A stretch of DNA of 64,000 bases, from the NCBI RefSeq assembly GCF_900103655.1, contig NZ_FMXC01000002.1, forward strand, positions 62,001 through 126,000. Reading direction: 5' to 3'. This DNA is from Lactobacillus kefiranofaciens. Its GTDB lineage: Bacteria > Bacillota > Bacilli > Lactobacillales > Lactobacillaceae. A model generated the notes under the pieces. It searched no databases. It had not been told where the DNA came from and saw only the letters and a list, made by a program, of their open reading frames with translations. Position numbers and translations under genes: made by a program. The first letter of the stretch is position 1, and every line of letters starts with the position of its first letter. Below are positions 44,801 through 54,596 of this stretch, piece by piece.

Positions 44801-45554
44801 TTAGCGCAGATACGCTGTATAAAAGAAGTAGCCAGCTTGAATAAATGCTAAAGTCGCAATAAAAATCCTAACCGGTTTTTCGGGTACATGACGTAAAATG
44901 ATAGGCCCAATGTAGCCACCAATAAACATTCCGATTGCTAGGGGAATAGCCTGCAGCCAATAAATGTGCGAGGTAAAGATATAGATAATAAGAGCAACTA
45001 GGTTGGCGAAACCACAAATTACATTCTTAATCGCGTTAATGACAATAAATTTTTCACCAGCAATATAAGTTAACAATACTAAGACAATGACGCCACCAGC
45101 TGCACCAAAATAGCCTGTATAAGCACCCATGATTAGCAAGGCAATAAAGTAAAGAATCTTTAACCCAAGTGGCTGTTTTTTAGTATTCAGAACATGCTGC
45201 TGGCCTGAAACGATGATCATGATCCCGGAAAATGCAATGAAGAATGGCACCGCTTTTTCAAAAACACTAGAAGGAAAGGCAAGCAAAGCCATGCAGCCCA
45301 TAATTGAACCGATAACGGTAAAAATGGTGTAGAACCAGACCTGTTTCCAATGTCCTTTCAATTCTTTAGTTGAAGAAATAGTCGCACCTAAGCTGTTCCA
45401 AATTAGCGCTGCGTCGTTAGTAACGTTGGCAAAAACTGGTGCCCACCGCCAATAAAACTGGGTATGAAGCTAGCGAGGCCATTGAAGCAATTGAAGATAA
45501 CAATCCACCGGCCACGCCACCAATTAATAGAAATATTACTGTCCAAATCGTCAT
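44801..45554 (-). pseudogene. TauE/SafE family anion exporter, frameshifted
   Basis: From the ATG at 45554 (GGAAGGGC upstream) the frame gives MTIWTVIFLLIGGVAGGLL and the typical SLASYPVLLAVG, then runs out of frame into TSFCQRY and a stop. The correct continuation, APVFANVTNDAALIWNSLGA to KELKGHWKQVWFY, is in another frame ending at 44801. The break is at about 45435-45445 and is equivalent to one extra base (or two missing). Restored length is about 250 residues with eight membrane helices, as expected for sulfite/organosulfonate-type exporters. Confidence 0.87.
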
Positions 45555-45626
45555 TTGCAAGCCCTTCCTTTAAGTTGTGTAGTTTATTATAATTTTTATG
45601 GTTATTAACGTAAAGGAAGTGATTAA

Positions 45627-46286
45627 ATGTCCACATTTGATACATTAGTTTTTATCCCCGAAGGCAGCCTTTTAAATGAAAAGTTGGCCGAGAAAAACGC
45701 TTTGCGTCAAACTTTGAAGCAATACGACTTAGATTGGGGACCGGCAGAAAGGTTGAAATATACCAGCCTGCAAAAGCAATTCAAGATTTTGTCCCACGAC
45801 GATCAAATTAATTTGGCTCTATCTACCTTTTTAAAAGAAGATCATGAAAAGACGCGCGCGATTTTTGATGAAAAGATGAAAGAGCAAACTCACCTCGTTA
45901 AAGGTGCGACTGATTTTCTGGATGAGGTCACTGGATCGCTTAACTTGATTTTGCTGGCTAAAGAAACTAAAGCCCAGATCGAACCACGCTTAGCTCCTAG
46001 TGAACTTCTTAGTTCATTTGACGCGGCCTATTTTGCAGATGATTTTAAAGAAAAGTTGCCTAGCAAAAATATTTTTTCCCAAATTCTAAAAGAGCATCCC
46101 GAGATTGACCCGGATAATGTTTTAGTCATTGGTACGAATTTAGATGAAGAAATTCAAGGCGCTGAAAACGCCAACTTAAAGTCATTATGGCTAACGCCCA
46201 AGAAAGACAAGATTCCGATTTCACCTCACCCTACTCTGCACCTGAGCAAATTATCGGACTTATTGTTTTACCTAGATATCAATTAA
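45627..46286 (+). CDS. HAD-superfamily protein lacking catalytic residues
   Basis: A 219-residue protein with the sequence layout of YjjG/YfnB-type HAD hydrolases. LVFIPEGSLLNEK corresponds to motif I, SLNLILLAKETKAQI to motif II, EKLPSKNIF to motif III, and NVLVIGTNLDEEIQGAENAN to motif IV. The nucleophile (DxD in motif I) is replaced by IPE, the motif II Ser/Thr by Ala, and the motif IV Asp (GDs) by GTN; only the motif III Lys may remain. The reading frame, GTGATT ribosome region and length are intact, so it looks like a retained non-enzymatic protein rather than random decay. Downstream gene: DJ-1 family, 38 bases away. Confidence 0.75.
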   Translation: MSTFDTLVFIPEGSLLNEKLAEKNALRQTLKQYDLDWGPAERLKYTSLQKQFKILSHDDQINLALSTFLKEDHEKTRAIFDEKMKEQTHLVKGATDFLDEVTGSLNLILLAKETKAQIEPRLAPSELLSSFDAAYFADDFKEKLPSKNIFSQILKEHPEIDPDNVLVIGTNLDEEIQGAENANLKSLWLTPKKDKIPISPHPTLHLSKLSDLLFYLDIN

Positions 46287-46323
46287 CCCTTATAATGAAA
46301 TTAACAGGAAGGATGATTTTTTA

Positions 46324-46908
46324 ATGGCAAAAGTTGTTGTAGTATTCGCAGATGGCTGCGAAGAAGTTGAAGGCTTAAGCGTTGTTGACGTATTGCGTCG
46401 TCTCGGCGTTGACTGCGATATGGTTGGTTTAACTAGTAAAGATGTTGATGGTGACCACCACATTAAGTTAACTTGCGACAAGGTCGTCAATGATAGCTTG
46501 CTTGATTATGATTTAGTCGCATTCCCAGGCGGCATGACTGGCTCAGCTAACTTGCGCGATAATGAAAAGTTACGTGACTTGATGGTTAAGCGTCACGAAG
46601 CTGGTAAGTGGGATGCCGCAATGTGTGCTGCTCCACGTGCTTTGGCTCGTTACGGCGTATTAAAGGATGCTGACTTTACTTGCTATCCTGGCATTGAAGA
46701 TGAATGCTTGAAGTATGATAAGAGTGCTAAATTTAGCGAAAAGATCACTGTAACCGATAAAGAACATAAAATTTTAACTAGCCGTGGTCCTGCTACCGCT
46801 TGGGCATTTGCTTATGCTATCGCTGAAGTCCTTGGTGTTGACACTAAACAATTAAAGCACGGTATGCTTTATGACTACTTAGCTGACAATATTCAAGATA
46901 GTTTATAA
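46324..46908 (+). CDS. DJ-1/PfpI family protein
   Basis: A 194-residue flavodoxin-like protein. DGCEEVEGLSVVDVLRR carries the conserved Glu, and DAAMCAAPRALARYG carries the nucleophile-elbow Cys; LTSRGPATAWAFAYAIAEVL is the typical end. Members of the DJ-1/YajL/ThiJ group act as chaperones, glyoxalases or deglycases; which applies is not known. AGGAAGGA precedes the ATG; it may be co-transcribed with the HAD-like gene. Confidence 0.9.
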   Translation: MAKVVVVFADGCEEVEGLSVVDVLRRLGVDCDMVGLTSKDVDGDHHIKLTCDKVVNDSLLDYDLVAFPGGMTGSANLRDNEKLRDLMVKRHEAGKWDAAMCAAPRALARYGVLKDADFTCYPGIEDECLKYDKSAKFSEKITVTDKEHKILTSRGPATAWAFAYAIAEVLGVDTKQLKHGMLYDYLADNIQDSL

Positions 46909-46916
46909 ACATGAAG

Positions 46917-46946
46917 AAAAGCTCCGAACTTTTCGGAGCTTTTTTA
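46917..46946. terminator. Bidirectional terminator
   Basis: AAAAGCTCCGAA/TTCGGAGCTTTT hairpin with a very short loop, between convergent genes for DJ-1 (plus) and DUF3021 (minus). Confidence 0.9.
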
Positions 46947-47366
46947 TTTTTCCTTCAATTTTTGATTTATTTCCTTAACGTCTTGATATAATTGCCAAAA
47001 ATATAAGCCATAAGCAATCAGATACATTAAGACGAAAGCTCCAGTAACTACTAAGAAAAACTTAATCGATAAGAAAAAATCATTAATTACTAATTCGAAA
47101 GCAAAATATGCAATATAACAAACAAAGAAATTTACAATAATTTGCTTTCTTAATGACCATTGCGTTTGCTCAAAAACTAATCCAGCCAAGTTGAAAAATG
47201 CACCAATCGCAAAAGTAGCAATCAACCAAAAAATTAAGCTAGTAAACGAAACTTGAACATGTTGCCAATTTTCTCCTGTTTGAAGCATGGTTTCTACTAC
47301 ATACCAAACCATTCCAATTCCAATACCGATCATTCCACTTACTAAAAACGATGTTACTCTTTTCAT
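46944..47366 (-). CDS. DUF3021 family membrane protein
   Basis: A 140-residue protein with four membrane helices (about 10-28, 40-62, 72-92 and 100-122) ending in a basic tail (QDVKEINQKLKEK). The four-helix pattern and coupling to an upstream LytTR gene (overlap of 4 bases) are characteristic of DUF3021 proteins. These are thought to hold the partner regulator at the membrane; no direct proof is visible here. Confidence 0.85.
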   Translation of the reverse strand: MKRVTSFLVSGMIGIGIGMVWYVVETMLQTGENWQHVQVSFTSLIFWLIATFAIGAFFNLAGLVFEQTQWSLRKQIIVNFFVCYIAYFAFELVINDFFLSIKFFLVVTGAFVLMYLIAYGLYFWQLYQDVKEINQKLKEK

Positions 47367-47797
47367 AATCCTAACCTTTCCTTCAAATCTTTAATTTTTC
47401 TTCTAGAAATTTGTACCCGTATCTGATTTTTCATAATGACATCAATATTGCCGCCATCCATAATCTCCAAATGATCAATTTTCCGATAATTAATAATTGC
47501 ACTTCTTGATGCTGTTAAAAAATCATGTGGTAAGACATTCTTAATTTGATACAGCCGTCCTTTATAACGATAATTTTGAGCTTCGTCATAAATTACAGTC
47601 TGTTCACTCTCAACTTGAATCAAATAAATGTTTTCAAACTTCACGGGAACAATTTCATCATCCTGGTTGCACCAGACCATGTCTTGTTCACCACTTAGTT
47701 CCTTGCCTAATTGGCTGAATTTATCCGTCATCTTTTTTAACCAAAATTCAGCATGTTCTTCTGGTAACTGATTATCAATGTTAAATTTTACCTTCAT
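47363..47797 (-). CDS. LytTR-type DNA-binding regulator without receiver domain
   Basis: A 144-residue protein. The C-terminal half is a LytTR domain (DEAQNYRYKGRLYQIKNVLP, FLTASRSAIINYRKIDHLEI, and IRVQISRRKIKDLKERL). The N-terminal half is unlike a response-regulator receiver, so it is not a classical two-component partner. It forms a LytTR/DUF3021 regulatory system, some of which control bacteriocins or autoregulate. AGGAGGAAAAAGG precedes the ATG. Confidence 0.9.
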   Translation of the reverse strand: MKVKFNIDNQLPEEHAEFWLKKMTDKFSQLGKELSGEQDMVWCNQDDEIVPVKFENIYLIQVESEQTVIYDEAQNYRYKGRLYQIKNVLPHDFLTASRSAIINYRKIDHLEIMDGGNIDVIMKNQIRVQISRRKIKDLKERLGL

Positions 47798-47911
47798 CCT
47801 TTTTCCTCCTTTCTTGTTTATTAGTGTAGCTGGAAAAATATTTTAAATTTAAGAATTTCGGTGAATGGTTAATTCTTGTGGGTAAACGGTGGAAAAGTAC
47901 GTTTGGAAGAT

Positions 47912-47941
47912 AAAAAAAGCATCCCAAATTGGGATACTTTT
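47912..47941 (-). terminator. Hairpin, near copy of the rpsI terminator
   Basis: AAAAAAAGCATCCCAAAT is shared for 18 bases with the hairpin at 48326. Here the stem is GTATCCCAATTTGGGATGC on the minus strand with T7 after it. It stands upstream of LytTR and downstream of the small plus-strand gene. Confidence 0.75.
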
Positions 47942-48081
47942 AGAAAACTTGGTGACCAATTGTGACCATTTTATAGATTATTTTAATAAATTTCATCTTT
48001 CAAGACTGTAAGTTGAACAGCTTCTTAACTTAATATACAATACCGATAAAAACAATATTATTTTTATTAGGAGGTAGAGGC

Positions 48082-48261
48082 GTGCTTAAAAACAAATTAA
48101 ATATATATTTAGTAATCCTTGTAATTATTTCAACCTCAGTCAATTTATGGTGTACTTGGACAAGTAACTCTAAAGAATTGAAATTATTTTTATGTATTGT
48201 ATGTCTCATTGGCTGGGGAATATACACATATGAAACTATAAAATCAAAAAAGAAAAAGTAA
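48082..48261 (+). CDS. Small two-helix membrane protein (GTG start)
   Basis: AGGAGG lies 6 bases before GTG at 48082. The 59-residue product begins MLKNKLNIYLVILVIISTSV and has two membrane helices (about 6-23 and 36-50), three cysteines, and a basic tail (KSKKKK). It is on the plus strand between two almost identical terminator hairpins. It could be an immunity-like or toxin-like peptide or simply an orphan; no family recognised. The flanking region (47798-48081 and 48262-48325) holds nothing else clear. Confidence 0.6.
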   Translation: MLKNKLNIYLVILVIISTSVNLWCTWTSNSKELKLFLCIVCLIGWGIYTYETIKSKKKK

Positions 48262-48325
48262 TTATAGTTAATCATATGTAATATCCATAAATGATTATTA
48301 ACTTACATTTAATTAAAGAATGTAC

Positions 48326-48356
48326 AAAAAAAGCATCCCAAATCGGGATGCTTTTT
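48326..48356 (-). terminator. Terminator of rplM-rpsI
   Basis: Minus strand AAAAAGCATCCC/GGGATGCTTTTT with an A/T-rich loop, then T7, about 22 bases after the rpsI stop. Confidence 0.92.
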
Positions 48357-48378
48357 GTATAAACGTAAAATCCAAAGA

Positions 48379-48774
48379 TTAACGCTTTGAGAATTGAGAA
48401 GCTTTACGGGCTTTCTTCAAACCTGGCTTCTTTCTTTCCTTCATTCTTGGGTCACGGGTTAAGAAACCTGCCTTCTTAAGTGGGCCACGAAAATCTGGGT
48501 CCACTTCAAGAAGAGCACGTGCAACACCGAGACGGATTGCTCCAGCTTGGCCTGAGAAGCCACCACCGTTAACATTAACGTGGACGTCGTATTGACCGTC
48601 AGTTTCAGTTAATGTTAAAGGTTGCTTCAAATCTTTAACCAAGTTAGGGAATGGAATGTATTGATCAACATCTTTGTCGTTAACAGTGATCTTACCGTTA
48701 CCTGGTACTAAACGAACACGCGCAACTGAATCCTTGCGGCGACCAGTACCTGTGTATGCAGCTTGTTGTGCCAT
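48379..48774 (-). CDS. rpsI: 30S ribosomal protein S9
   Basis: A 131-residue protein with [20 protein letters not shown] at the N-terminus, [19 protein letters not shown], and the basic C-terminal tail ending [11 protein letters not shown] that reaches the P-site tRNA. It follows rplM by 15 bases. Confidence 0.98.
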   Translation of the reverse strand: MAQQAAYTGTGRRKDSVARVRLVPGNGKITVNDKDVDQYIPFPNLVKDLKQPLTLTETDGQYDVHVNVNGGGFSGQAGAIRLGVARALLEVDPDFRGPLKKAGFLTRDPRMKERKKPGLKKARKASQFSKR

Positions 48775-48789
48775 TATTTAACCTCCTAA

Positions 48790-49233
48790 TTAAATTAACT
48801 TGTTGATATCTAACTTTTCAGGCTTTTGTGCTTCATGCTTGTGATCTTCACCAGCATAAACGTGCATCTTCAAGAATTCTTGGTGACCAAGAGTATTCTT
48901 TGGAAGCATGCCCTTAACTGAGATTTCAACCATCTTAACTGGGTTATTAGCAAGCAACTCACCGTATGAAACAGCTTTTAAACCACCGCGCCATTCTGAG
49001 TGGTGGTAGTAGATCTTGTCTGAAGCCTTTTTACCAGTTAACTTAATCTTTGAAGCGTTGATAACAATAACGTTATCACCGGTATCAACATTAGGTGTGT
49101 ATTGAGGCTTATTCTTACCTCTCAAAATAGTGGCTACAGCTGCAGAAAGACGACCTAAAGATACGTCAGTTGCATCAATAATGTACCACTTACGTTCGAT
49201 TTCACTAGATTTTGCTAATGGTGTAGTACGCAA
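48790..49233 (-). CDS. rplM: 50S ribosomal protein L13
   Basis: A 147-residue protein: [40 protein letters not shown], and [14 protein letters not shown] are L13 signatures. It is the first of the rplM-rpsI pair, with a leader region upstream and truA 104 bases further up. Confidence 0.97.
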   Translation of the reverse strand: MRTTPLAKSSEIERKWYIIDATDVSLGRLSAAVATILRGKNKPQYTPNVDTGDNVIVINASKIKLTGKKASDKIYYHHSEWRGGLKAVSYGELLANNPVKMVEISVKGMLPKNTLGHQEFLKMHVYAGEDHKHEAQKPEKLDINKLI

Positions 49234-49239
49234 TTTAAA

Positions 49240-49325
49240 TTCCTCCGTTTACTTGCAGTTTGAAAACAATAAGTTTCCGGGGCCTATCGTGGACAAACAT
49301 ACTATACTAGAGTACGTCCTTTTGC
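49240..49325 (-). promoter_or_regulatory. rplM leader/promoter region (possible L13 leader)
   Basis: Between truA and rplM the minus strand has TATAGT (a -10-like hexamer, preceded by TAG) and a short GC-rich stretch ATAGGCCCCGGAAAC before the AGGAGG site. Position matches the L13 autoregulatory leader, but I could not confirm its fold. Confidence 0.4.
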
Positions 49326-49337
49326 AATAAAAGTCAA

Positions 49338-50126
49338 TTATAAATACCGGTCTTGACGATATTTTTGTGGTACATCATCATAAAAAACATGATAAAGATA
49401 TAATCCACTAGCATGGGCTGTTTGACGAACTTCCTGTCTATCCTTAGCTGCAATTACTCTTTTTAGATCATGCAATGGACGACGCTCATTGCCAATTTCT
49501 AGTAATGCGGCTACCATGATTCGTACCATATTATATAAAAAACCTGAACCGATAAAATCAAAAATTACCTCATTTTCCTTTTCGTCTTTGGTAATATTTA
49601 CATAATAAATTGTTCTGACTTTATCTTCAATTTGACCACCACTAGCTGCAAAACTAGTAAAATCATGTTTTCCTAATAAGTCACGTCCAGCTTCCTGCAT
49701 TTTTTTCACATCAAGCGCATAAGGAAAATGTCCCGTGTAAAAACGTTTAAAAGGATTGACAAAATGATCCAAACTGACACGATAACGATACCATTTTCCT
49801 TTAATCGAATACCGTGCATGAAAATTTTCATCAACTATTTGACAATCAGTAAAAATAATATCAGTAGGCATCATGGAATTAAGCGCTAAAATCATTTTAT
49901 TGGCTGGTATTGCCTTTCCTGGGTAATCAAAGTGAATTACCTGCCCTAGTGCATGAACGCTCGCATCGGTCCGGCCAGAGCCTTGTACGATAACTCGTTG
50001 TCCTTTAGTCATCTTCTTAAGAGCATCTTCAACAGTTCCTTGGACTGTACGTTGATCTGGCTGCAATTGAAAGCCATGGAATAAATGTCCATCATAAGAC
50101 ATTGTCATTTTATATCTTGTCAACAT
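49338..50126 (-). CDS. truA: tRNA pseudouridine(38-40) synthase TruA
   Basis: A 262-residue enzyme. [19 protein letters not shown] holds the catalytic Asp, and [20 protein letters not shown] is the second TruA motif. It isomerises U38, U39 and U40 in the anticodon arm. It is the last gene of the ecfA1-ecfA2-ecfT-truA run, starting 2 bases after ecfT. Confidence 0.96.
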   Translation of the reverse strand: MLTRYKMTMSYDGHLFHGFQLQPDQRTVQGTVEDALKKMTKGQRVIVQGSGRTDASVHALGQVIHFDYPGKAIPANKMILALNSMMPTDIIFTDCQIVDENFHARYSIKGKWYRYRVSLDHFVNPFKRFYTGHFPYALDVKKMQEAGRDLLGKHDFTSFAASGGQIEDKVRTIYYVNITKDEKENEVIFDFIGSGFLYNMVRIMVAALLEIGNERRPLHDLKRVIAAKDRQEVRQTAHASGLYLYHVFYDDVPQKYRQDRYL

Positions 50127-50128
50127 AA

Positions 50129-50923
50129 TTAATGGTTCCTAAAAATCAATAATAATACTACTAACAATATGAAATATGCTAAGTCAAGCAAATCATATTT
50201 TGACCATCTTAAAACTCGATATTTTGTCCGTCCTTGGCTACCGCGATAACCGCGTGATTCCATTGCAGTTGACAAATCTATCGCTGTCTCCAATGAATGA
50301 ATAAACAATGGTACCAAGATAGGCGTAATTGCCTTAGCTCGCTTAATCAATCCACCATCATTAAAATCAGCTCCGCGAGACCTTTGAGCATTCATAATTT
50401 TAAAGGTTTCATCAAACAACGTTGGAACAAATCTTAATGCAATAGAGATTACCAAAGCAATTTTATCTACAGGTACTTTAAATATTTTCAATGGCTTTAA
50501 TAACCACTCCATAGCGTCTGCAATTTCAAGGGGCATCGTAGTTACTGTCATTACTGTGGAAATAAGAATAATTAGCGTAAAACGAATAAAAATATAAATT
50601 GCATTAACAATCCCATAACTAGACAATGTAAAAATCCACCACTGCCAATAAACTTTTCCACCAGTCATAAAAAATAATTGTAATAAAGCCGTGAAAAAAA
50701 TCAAACCAATTAATGGTTTAACTCCATTCCAAAACACCCGTACTTTAAGCTTAGTAGTAAAAACCGCTAAAAAACAAAACAGCGTAATTATTCCATAACT
50801 AATAGGGTTATTAGCCAAAAGAATGGTAAAAATAAATAAAATAGTGATTAATAACTTCCCCCGAGGATCCATCTTATAAATTAGAGCATTCCCTGGGATA
50901 TATCGTCCCACAATTATTTTACT
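50129..50923 (-). CDS. ecfT: Energy-coupling factor transporter transmembrane protein EcfT
   Basis: A 264-residue membrane protein with five or six helices and the two ATPase-coupling motifs ([11 protein letters not shown] and [11 protein letters not shown]; Ala-Arg-Gly/Ser-Arg-Gly). The start is the GTG at 50923, which overlaps the ecfA2 stop, with GGGGTG 5 bases upstream. It scaffolds any of several S components, including the FolT-like protein at 430-948. Confidence 0.95.
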   Translation of the reverse strand, partial: SKIIVGRYIPGNALIYKMDPRGKLLITILFIFTILLANNPISYGIITLFCFLAVFTTKLKVRVFWNGVKPLIGLIFFTALLQLFFMTGGKVYWQWWIFTLSSYGIVNAIYIFIRFTLIILISTVMTVTTMPLEIADAMEWLLKPLKIFKVPVDKIALVISIALRFVPTLFDETFKIMNAQRSRGADFNDGGLIKRAKAITPILVPLFIHSLETAIDLSTAMESRGYRGSQGRTKYRVLRWSKYDLLDLAYFILLVVLLLIFRNH

Positions 50924-51776
50924 CACTTGCTTCACCCCACAAATTATCTTTAATCTCATTAGCTAATTGTTCAAGCGTTAATGGATTTTTTTCAAAATTA
51001 AAATTAGATAAACTTGACGCAAACAGACTAGGAGTAGGTTCATCTAGATAATGCCTTTTGAGCCAGTTCTTGTCCGCAAAAACTTCTTCTGGCCGAGCAT
51101 GCTTGATTAATTTACCATTCTCCATCACTAAAACATCATCTGCATATTCAGCCACATCATTCATATTATGTGTTACTAAAATCACAGTATGACCCGCTTT
51201 TTGATAGTCAACAAATAGTTGCATCATTTCTCTGCGAGCCCGTGGATCTAATCCTGCTGCTGGTTCATCCAAACATAATACTTGTGGCTCTATGGCCATT
51301 ACTCCAGCAATGGCTACTCGACGCATCTGACCACCGGATAGTTCAAACGGAGAATTAGATATTATGCTTTCTGATAAACCAACTTTTTTTAGCCATTTTA
51401 ATGCTTTCTTCTTAGCCTCTACTTCACTAGCGCCAAAATTCTTAGGACCAAACTCAACATCTTCAAGTACAGTATTCTCAAATAATTGAGCTTCTGGAAA
51501 TTGAAACACTAAACTAACTTGTTTACGTAGATTTTTCAAATTTTTATTACTAGTACTTGACGTAATATGATATCCAGCAATGTCAATTGTTCCTGTACTC
51601 GGCTTTAACAAAGCATTAAAATGCTGCATCATGGTGGATTTACCACTACCAGTATGACCTATTAATGCCACAAAACTATGATCAGCTATTTCAAAAGAAA
51701 CATTGTCTAACCCCTTTTTCTCCATTGAAGTCCCCGGAGAATATACATAATCTACTTTTTCAAATTTAATTGACAT
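50919..51776 (-). CDS. ecfA2: ECF transporter ATP-binding protein EcfA2
   Basis: A 285-residue ABC ATPase. Walker [11 protein letters not shown]-loop [10 protein letters not shown], signature [11 protein letters not shown], Walker [14 protein letters not shown]. The pattern matches EcfA' (A2). It overlaps ecfA1 by 25 bases and ecfT by 5. Confidence 0.96.
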   Translation of the reverse strand: MSIKFEKVDYVYSPGTSMEKKGLDNVSFEIADHSFVALIGHTGSGKSTMMQHFNALLKPSTGTIDIAGYHITSSTSNKNLKNLRKQVSLVFQFPEAQLFENTVLEDVEFGPKNFGASEVEAKKKALKWLKKVGLSESIISNSPFELSGGQMRRVAIAGVMAIEPQVLCLDEPAAGLDPRARREMMQLFVDYQKAGHTVILVTHNMNDVAEYADDVLVMENGKLIKHARPEEVFADKNWLKRHYLDEPTPSLFASSLSNFNFEKNPLTLEQLANEIKDNLWGEASE

Positions 51777-52603
51777 AGATATTGTTTCAACTCATCTTTC
51801 GTCTTTACATTCTGCGGAATTTTAATGCCTATTTGATCCAATTTACTAATTAATTTTTCAGTAAAGGGAATATCTAATCCTATCTCTCGCAGCATTTCAG
51901 TTTTACTAAAAACCTCTGCTGGAATATCTTGTGCTAATATTTGACCATCATTTAAAACAAGAACTTCATCTGCTAAATTAGCTTCTTCAATATCATGAGT
52001 AATTGAAATAATCGTTAACTTTTTCTCCAACATTAACTTTTTAATAATTCCTAGTATCTGCTCTCGTCCATTCGGATCCAACATTGAAGTTGATTCATCG
52101 AAAATAATAACGTCAGGCTCTACAGCTAGAATTCCAGCAATCGCTATTCTTTGTTTTTGACCACCAGATAAATTTGCAGGTTCTGCATTAATATAGTCCA
52201 ACATTCCTACATCGGATAAAACTCGTTGAACCCTATCTAACATTTGGTCTCTTGGAACTCCACGATTCTCTAATCCAAAAGCGACATCATCACCAACAGT
52301 CGCACCTACAAATTGATTATCAGGATTCTGAAAAACTATCCCAACTTTTTCCCTAATATTCCAAACATTCTGGGGTGTAAGTTTTATTCCTTCTACCTTA
52401 ATTTCACTTTTTTCATTTTGATCAGGAATAAGCAATCCGTTAATTAGTTTAGAAATAGTTGATTTACCACTACCATTATGACCAATTAAAGCTGTCCATA
52501 ATCCCTTTTTTATTCGGAAACTAACATCATGCAAAACAGATTTTTTCGCATCTGGGTATGTGAACGACACATTCTTAAATTCAACGGCACTATTGTCTGC
52601 CAT
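51752..52603 (-). CDS. ecfA1: ECF transporter ATP-binding protein EcfA1
   Basis: A 283-residue ABC ATPase. Walker [11 protein letters not shown]-loop [10 protein letters not shown], signature [11 protein letters not shown] and Walker [14 protein letters not shown]. Begins at the ATG at 52603 (MADNSAVEF), with a GGGGGGAG site upstream; an in-frame earlier start (52627) would absorb that site. Confidence 0.96.
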   Translation of the reverse strand: MADNSAVEFKNVSFTYPDAKKSVLHDVSFRIKKGLWTALIGHNGSGKSTISKLINGLLIPDQNEKSEIKVEGIKLTPQNVWNIREKVGIVFQNPDNQFVGATVGDDVAFGLENRGVPRDQMLDRVQRVLSDVGMLDYINAEPANLSGGQKQRIAIAGILAVEPDVIIFDESTSMLDPNGREQILGIIKKLMLEKKLTIISITHDIEEANLADEVLVLNDGQILAQDIPAEVFSKTEMLREIGLDIPFTEKLISKLDQIGIKIPQNVKTKDELKQYLCQLNLKK

Positions 52604-52660
52604 TTTTTTCACTCCCCCCCTTATCAATTACTTAATAGTAATTGTAACAGAAAAAAGAGC

Positions 52661-52690
52661 AAAAAAAATCACCCATGAAGAGGGATGATT
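52661..52690 (-). terminator. Terminator of the ribosomal/rpoA/rplQ cluster
   Basis: Minus strand AATCATCCC/GGGTGATT with loop TCTTCAT, then eight U residues. It separates rplQ from ecfA1. Confidence 0.85.
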
Positions 52691-52789
52691 CTAATCATCT
52701 AAGCTAGACTAAGCTTGCGCCATCATCTTTACGCTTATTCTCACTTTCATGGATAATTCTTAATACGTATTAAGTTGTGATTATTTGAA

Positions 52790-53173
52790 TTAAACTAATT
52801 CAAGAATAACCATTGGAGCAGCATCACCCTTACGAGCAATAGCTAACTTCAAAATTCTGGTGTAACCACCATTACGGTCTTTGTAACGAGGTGCTACATC
52901 GCTGAACAATTTTTGTAATGCTGACTTAACAACAACAGTATCTTTTTCTTCGTGAATATCTGCTACTTCGTCACGCACAAATGCTGCAGCCTTTCTTCTT
53001 GAAGCTAAATCGCCGCGCTTGCCTAAAGTGATCATCTTTTCAGCAGTCTTACGAACTTCTTTAGCACGAGTTTCAGTAGTCACAATGCGTTCTTTCATGA
53101 TTAATTGAGTAGTCATTTCTCTAAGCATTGCTTTTCTGTGAGCACTATCGCGACCTAATTTACGGTATGCCAT
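52790..53173 (-). CDS. rplQ: 50S ribosomal protein L17
   Basis: A 127-residue protein with [20 protein letters not shown] at the N-terminus and [20 protein letters not shown]. It follows rpoA by 25 bases and ends the alpha operon. Confidence 0.97.
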   Translation of the reverse strand: MAYRKLGRDSAHRKAMLREMTTQLIMKERIVTTETRAKEVRKTAEKMITLGKRGDLASRRKAAAFVRDEVADIHEEKDTVVVKSALQKLFSDVAPRYKDRNGGYTRILKLAIARKGDAAPMVILELV

Positions 53174-53198
53174 GGATTTGCCTCCTTTATTTGCCTAC

Positions 53199-54137
53199 TT
53201 AGTCTTCTTGACGAAGTGAAAGACCTAAGTCGGTTAATTTATTCTTAACTTCTTCCAATGATTTACGTCCTAAGTTACGTACACGCATCATATCTGATTC
53301 TGACTTATCAGTTAACTCTTGTAGAGTGTTAATGCCGGCACGTTTAAGGCAGTTATATGAACGAACAGAAAGATCAAGCTCTTCAATTGTCATTTCAAGC
53401 TTCTTTTCTTTCTTATCGTCTTCCTTCTCCACCATTACTTCGCTGAATTTAGTATTTGCATCAGCTGATTCAAACACTTTAAAGTGTTCAACTAAAATTT
53501 TAGCAGCAAAACTAAGGGCGTCATTAGGCTTGATTGAACCGTCAGTCCAAATCTCAAAAGTGAGCTTGTCAAAATCATCTCTCTTACCAACACGAGTAGA
53601 CTCAACTTGGTAGTTAACCTTCTTAATTGGTGAGAATAGAGAATCAACAGGAATAACTCCAATTGGCATGTCATCACTCTTATTGTCACTTGCAGTTACA
53701 TAGCCTCTACCATTCTTTACGGCAAGTTCCATATGCAAGTGTCCACCTTTAGCAATGGTACAAATGTATTGATCCGGATTCAAGACTTGAACGTCTGCAT
53801 CAACTTTAAGATCATCAGCAGTTACTGTGGCAGGACCTTCAACGTCTAATTCAATAACCTTTTGTTCATCTGAGAGAGACTTTAATTCAAGTTTCTTTAA
53901 ATTCAGAATAATCTTAGTTACATCTTCTCTGACGCCAGGAACTGTTGAGAACTCGTGTAAAACGCCATCAATTTGCACATAAACAAGTCCAGTACCTGGA
54001 ATAGAAGTAAGTAATACTCTTCTCAAAGAATTACCTAAAGTAGTACCAAAGCCTCGCTCAAGTGGTTCAACAACAAACTTACCGTAAGAATCTTCTTGTT
54101 CAACAACGGTAATATTTGGTTTTTCAAATTCAATCAT
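53199..54137 (-). CDS. rpoA: RNA polymerase alpha subunit
   Basis: A 312-residue protein. The N-terminal assembly domain has [20 protein letters not shown] and [18 protein letters not shown]. The linker is Glu/Lys-rich ([12 protein letters not shown]). The C-terminal DNA-binding domain has [18 protein letters not shown] and [14 protein letters not shown]. It lies between rpsK and rplQ as in other Bacilli. Confidence 0.98.
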   Translation of the reverse strand: MIEFEKPNITVVEQEDSYGKFVVEPLERGFGTTLGNSLRRVLLTSIPGTGLVYVQIDGVLHEFSTVPGVREDVTKIILNLKKLELKSLSDEQKVIELDVEGPATVTADDLKVDADVQVLNPDQYICTIAKGGHLHMELAVKNGRGYVTASDNKSDDMPIGVIPVDSLFSPIKKVNYQVESTRVGKRDDFDKLTFEIWTDGSIKPNDALSFAAKILVEHFKVFESADANTKFSEVMVEKEDDKKEKKLEMTIEELDLSVRSYNCLKRAGINTLQELTDKSESDMMRVRNLGRKSLEEVKNKLTDLGLSLRQED

Positions 54138-54182
54138 TACTGGGCCCCTTTCAAAACGTAACGTCCTATATCAAGGACAATA

Positions 54183-54572
54183 TTAAACACGACGACGTTT
54201 TGGTGGTCTGGAACCATTGTGGGGAACTGGCGTAACGTCACGAATTGCAGTAATTTCAAGACCAGTTGCTTGAAGTGATCTAATAGCAGATTCACGACCA
54301 GCACCAGGCCCTTTAACAGAAACTTCTACATGCTTCATACCTTGGTCCATTGCACTCTTAGCCGCTGCCTCAGCTGCCATTTGAGCTGCAAATGGAGTAG
54401 ACTTACGACTACCCTTAAAGCCCAATGCACCAGCTGAAGACCAAGCAACTGCATTACCTTGAACGTCAGTAATCATGACTAAAGTATTATTAAACGTTGA
54501 GTGAATGTGAGCCACACCGCTTTCAACATGCTTCTTCACACGACGCTTACGTGCTGTTTTCTTTGCAGGCAT
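54183..54572 (-). CDS. rpsK: 30S ribosomal protein S11
   Basis: A 129-residue protein with [39 protein letters not shown] and the C-terminal [19 protein letters not shown]. The ATG at 54572 has GGAGGTTT 5 bases upstream; a TTG one codon earlier is less favourable. Confidence 0.98.
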   Translation of the reverse strand: MPAKKTARKRRVKKHVESGVAHIHSTFNNTLVMITDVQGNAVAWSSAGALGFKGSRKSTPFAAQMAAEAAAKSAMDQGMKHVEVSVKGPGAGRESAIRSLQATGLEITAIRDVTPVPHNGSRPPKRRRV

Positions 54573-54596
54573 CAATAAACCTCCTTATAAATAAAA

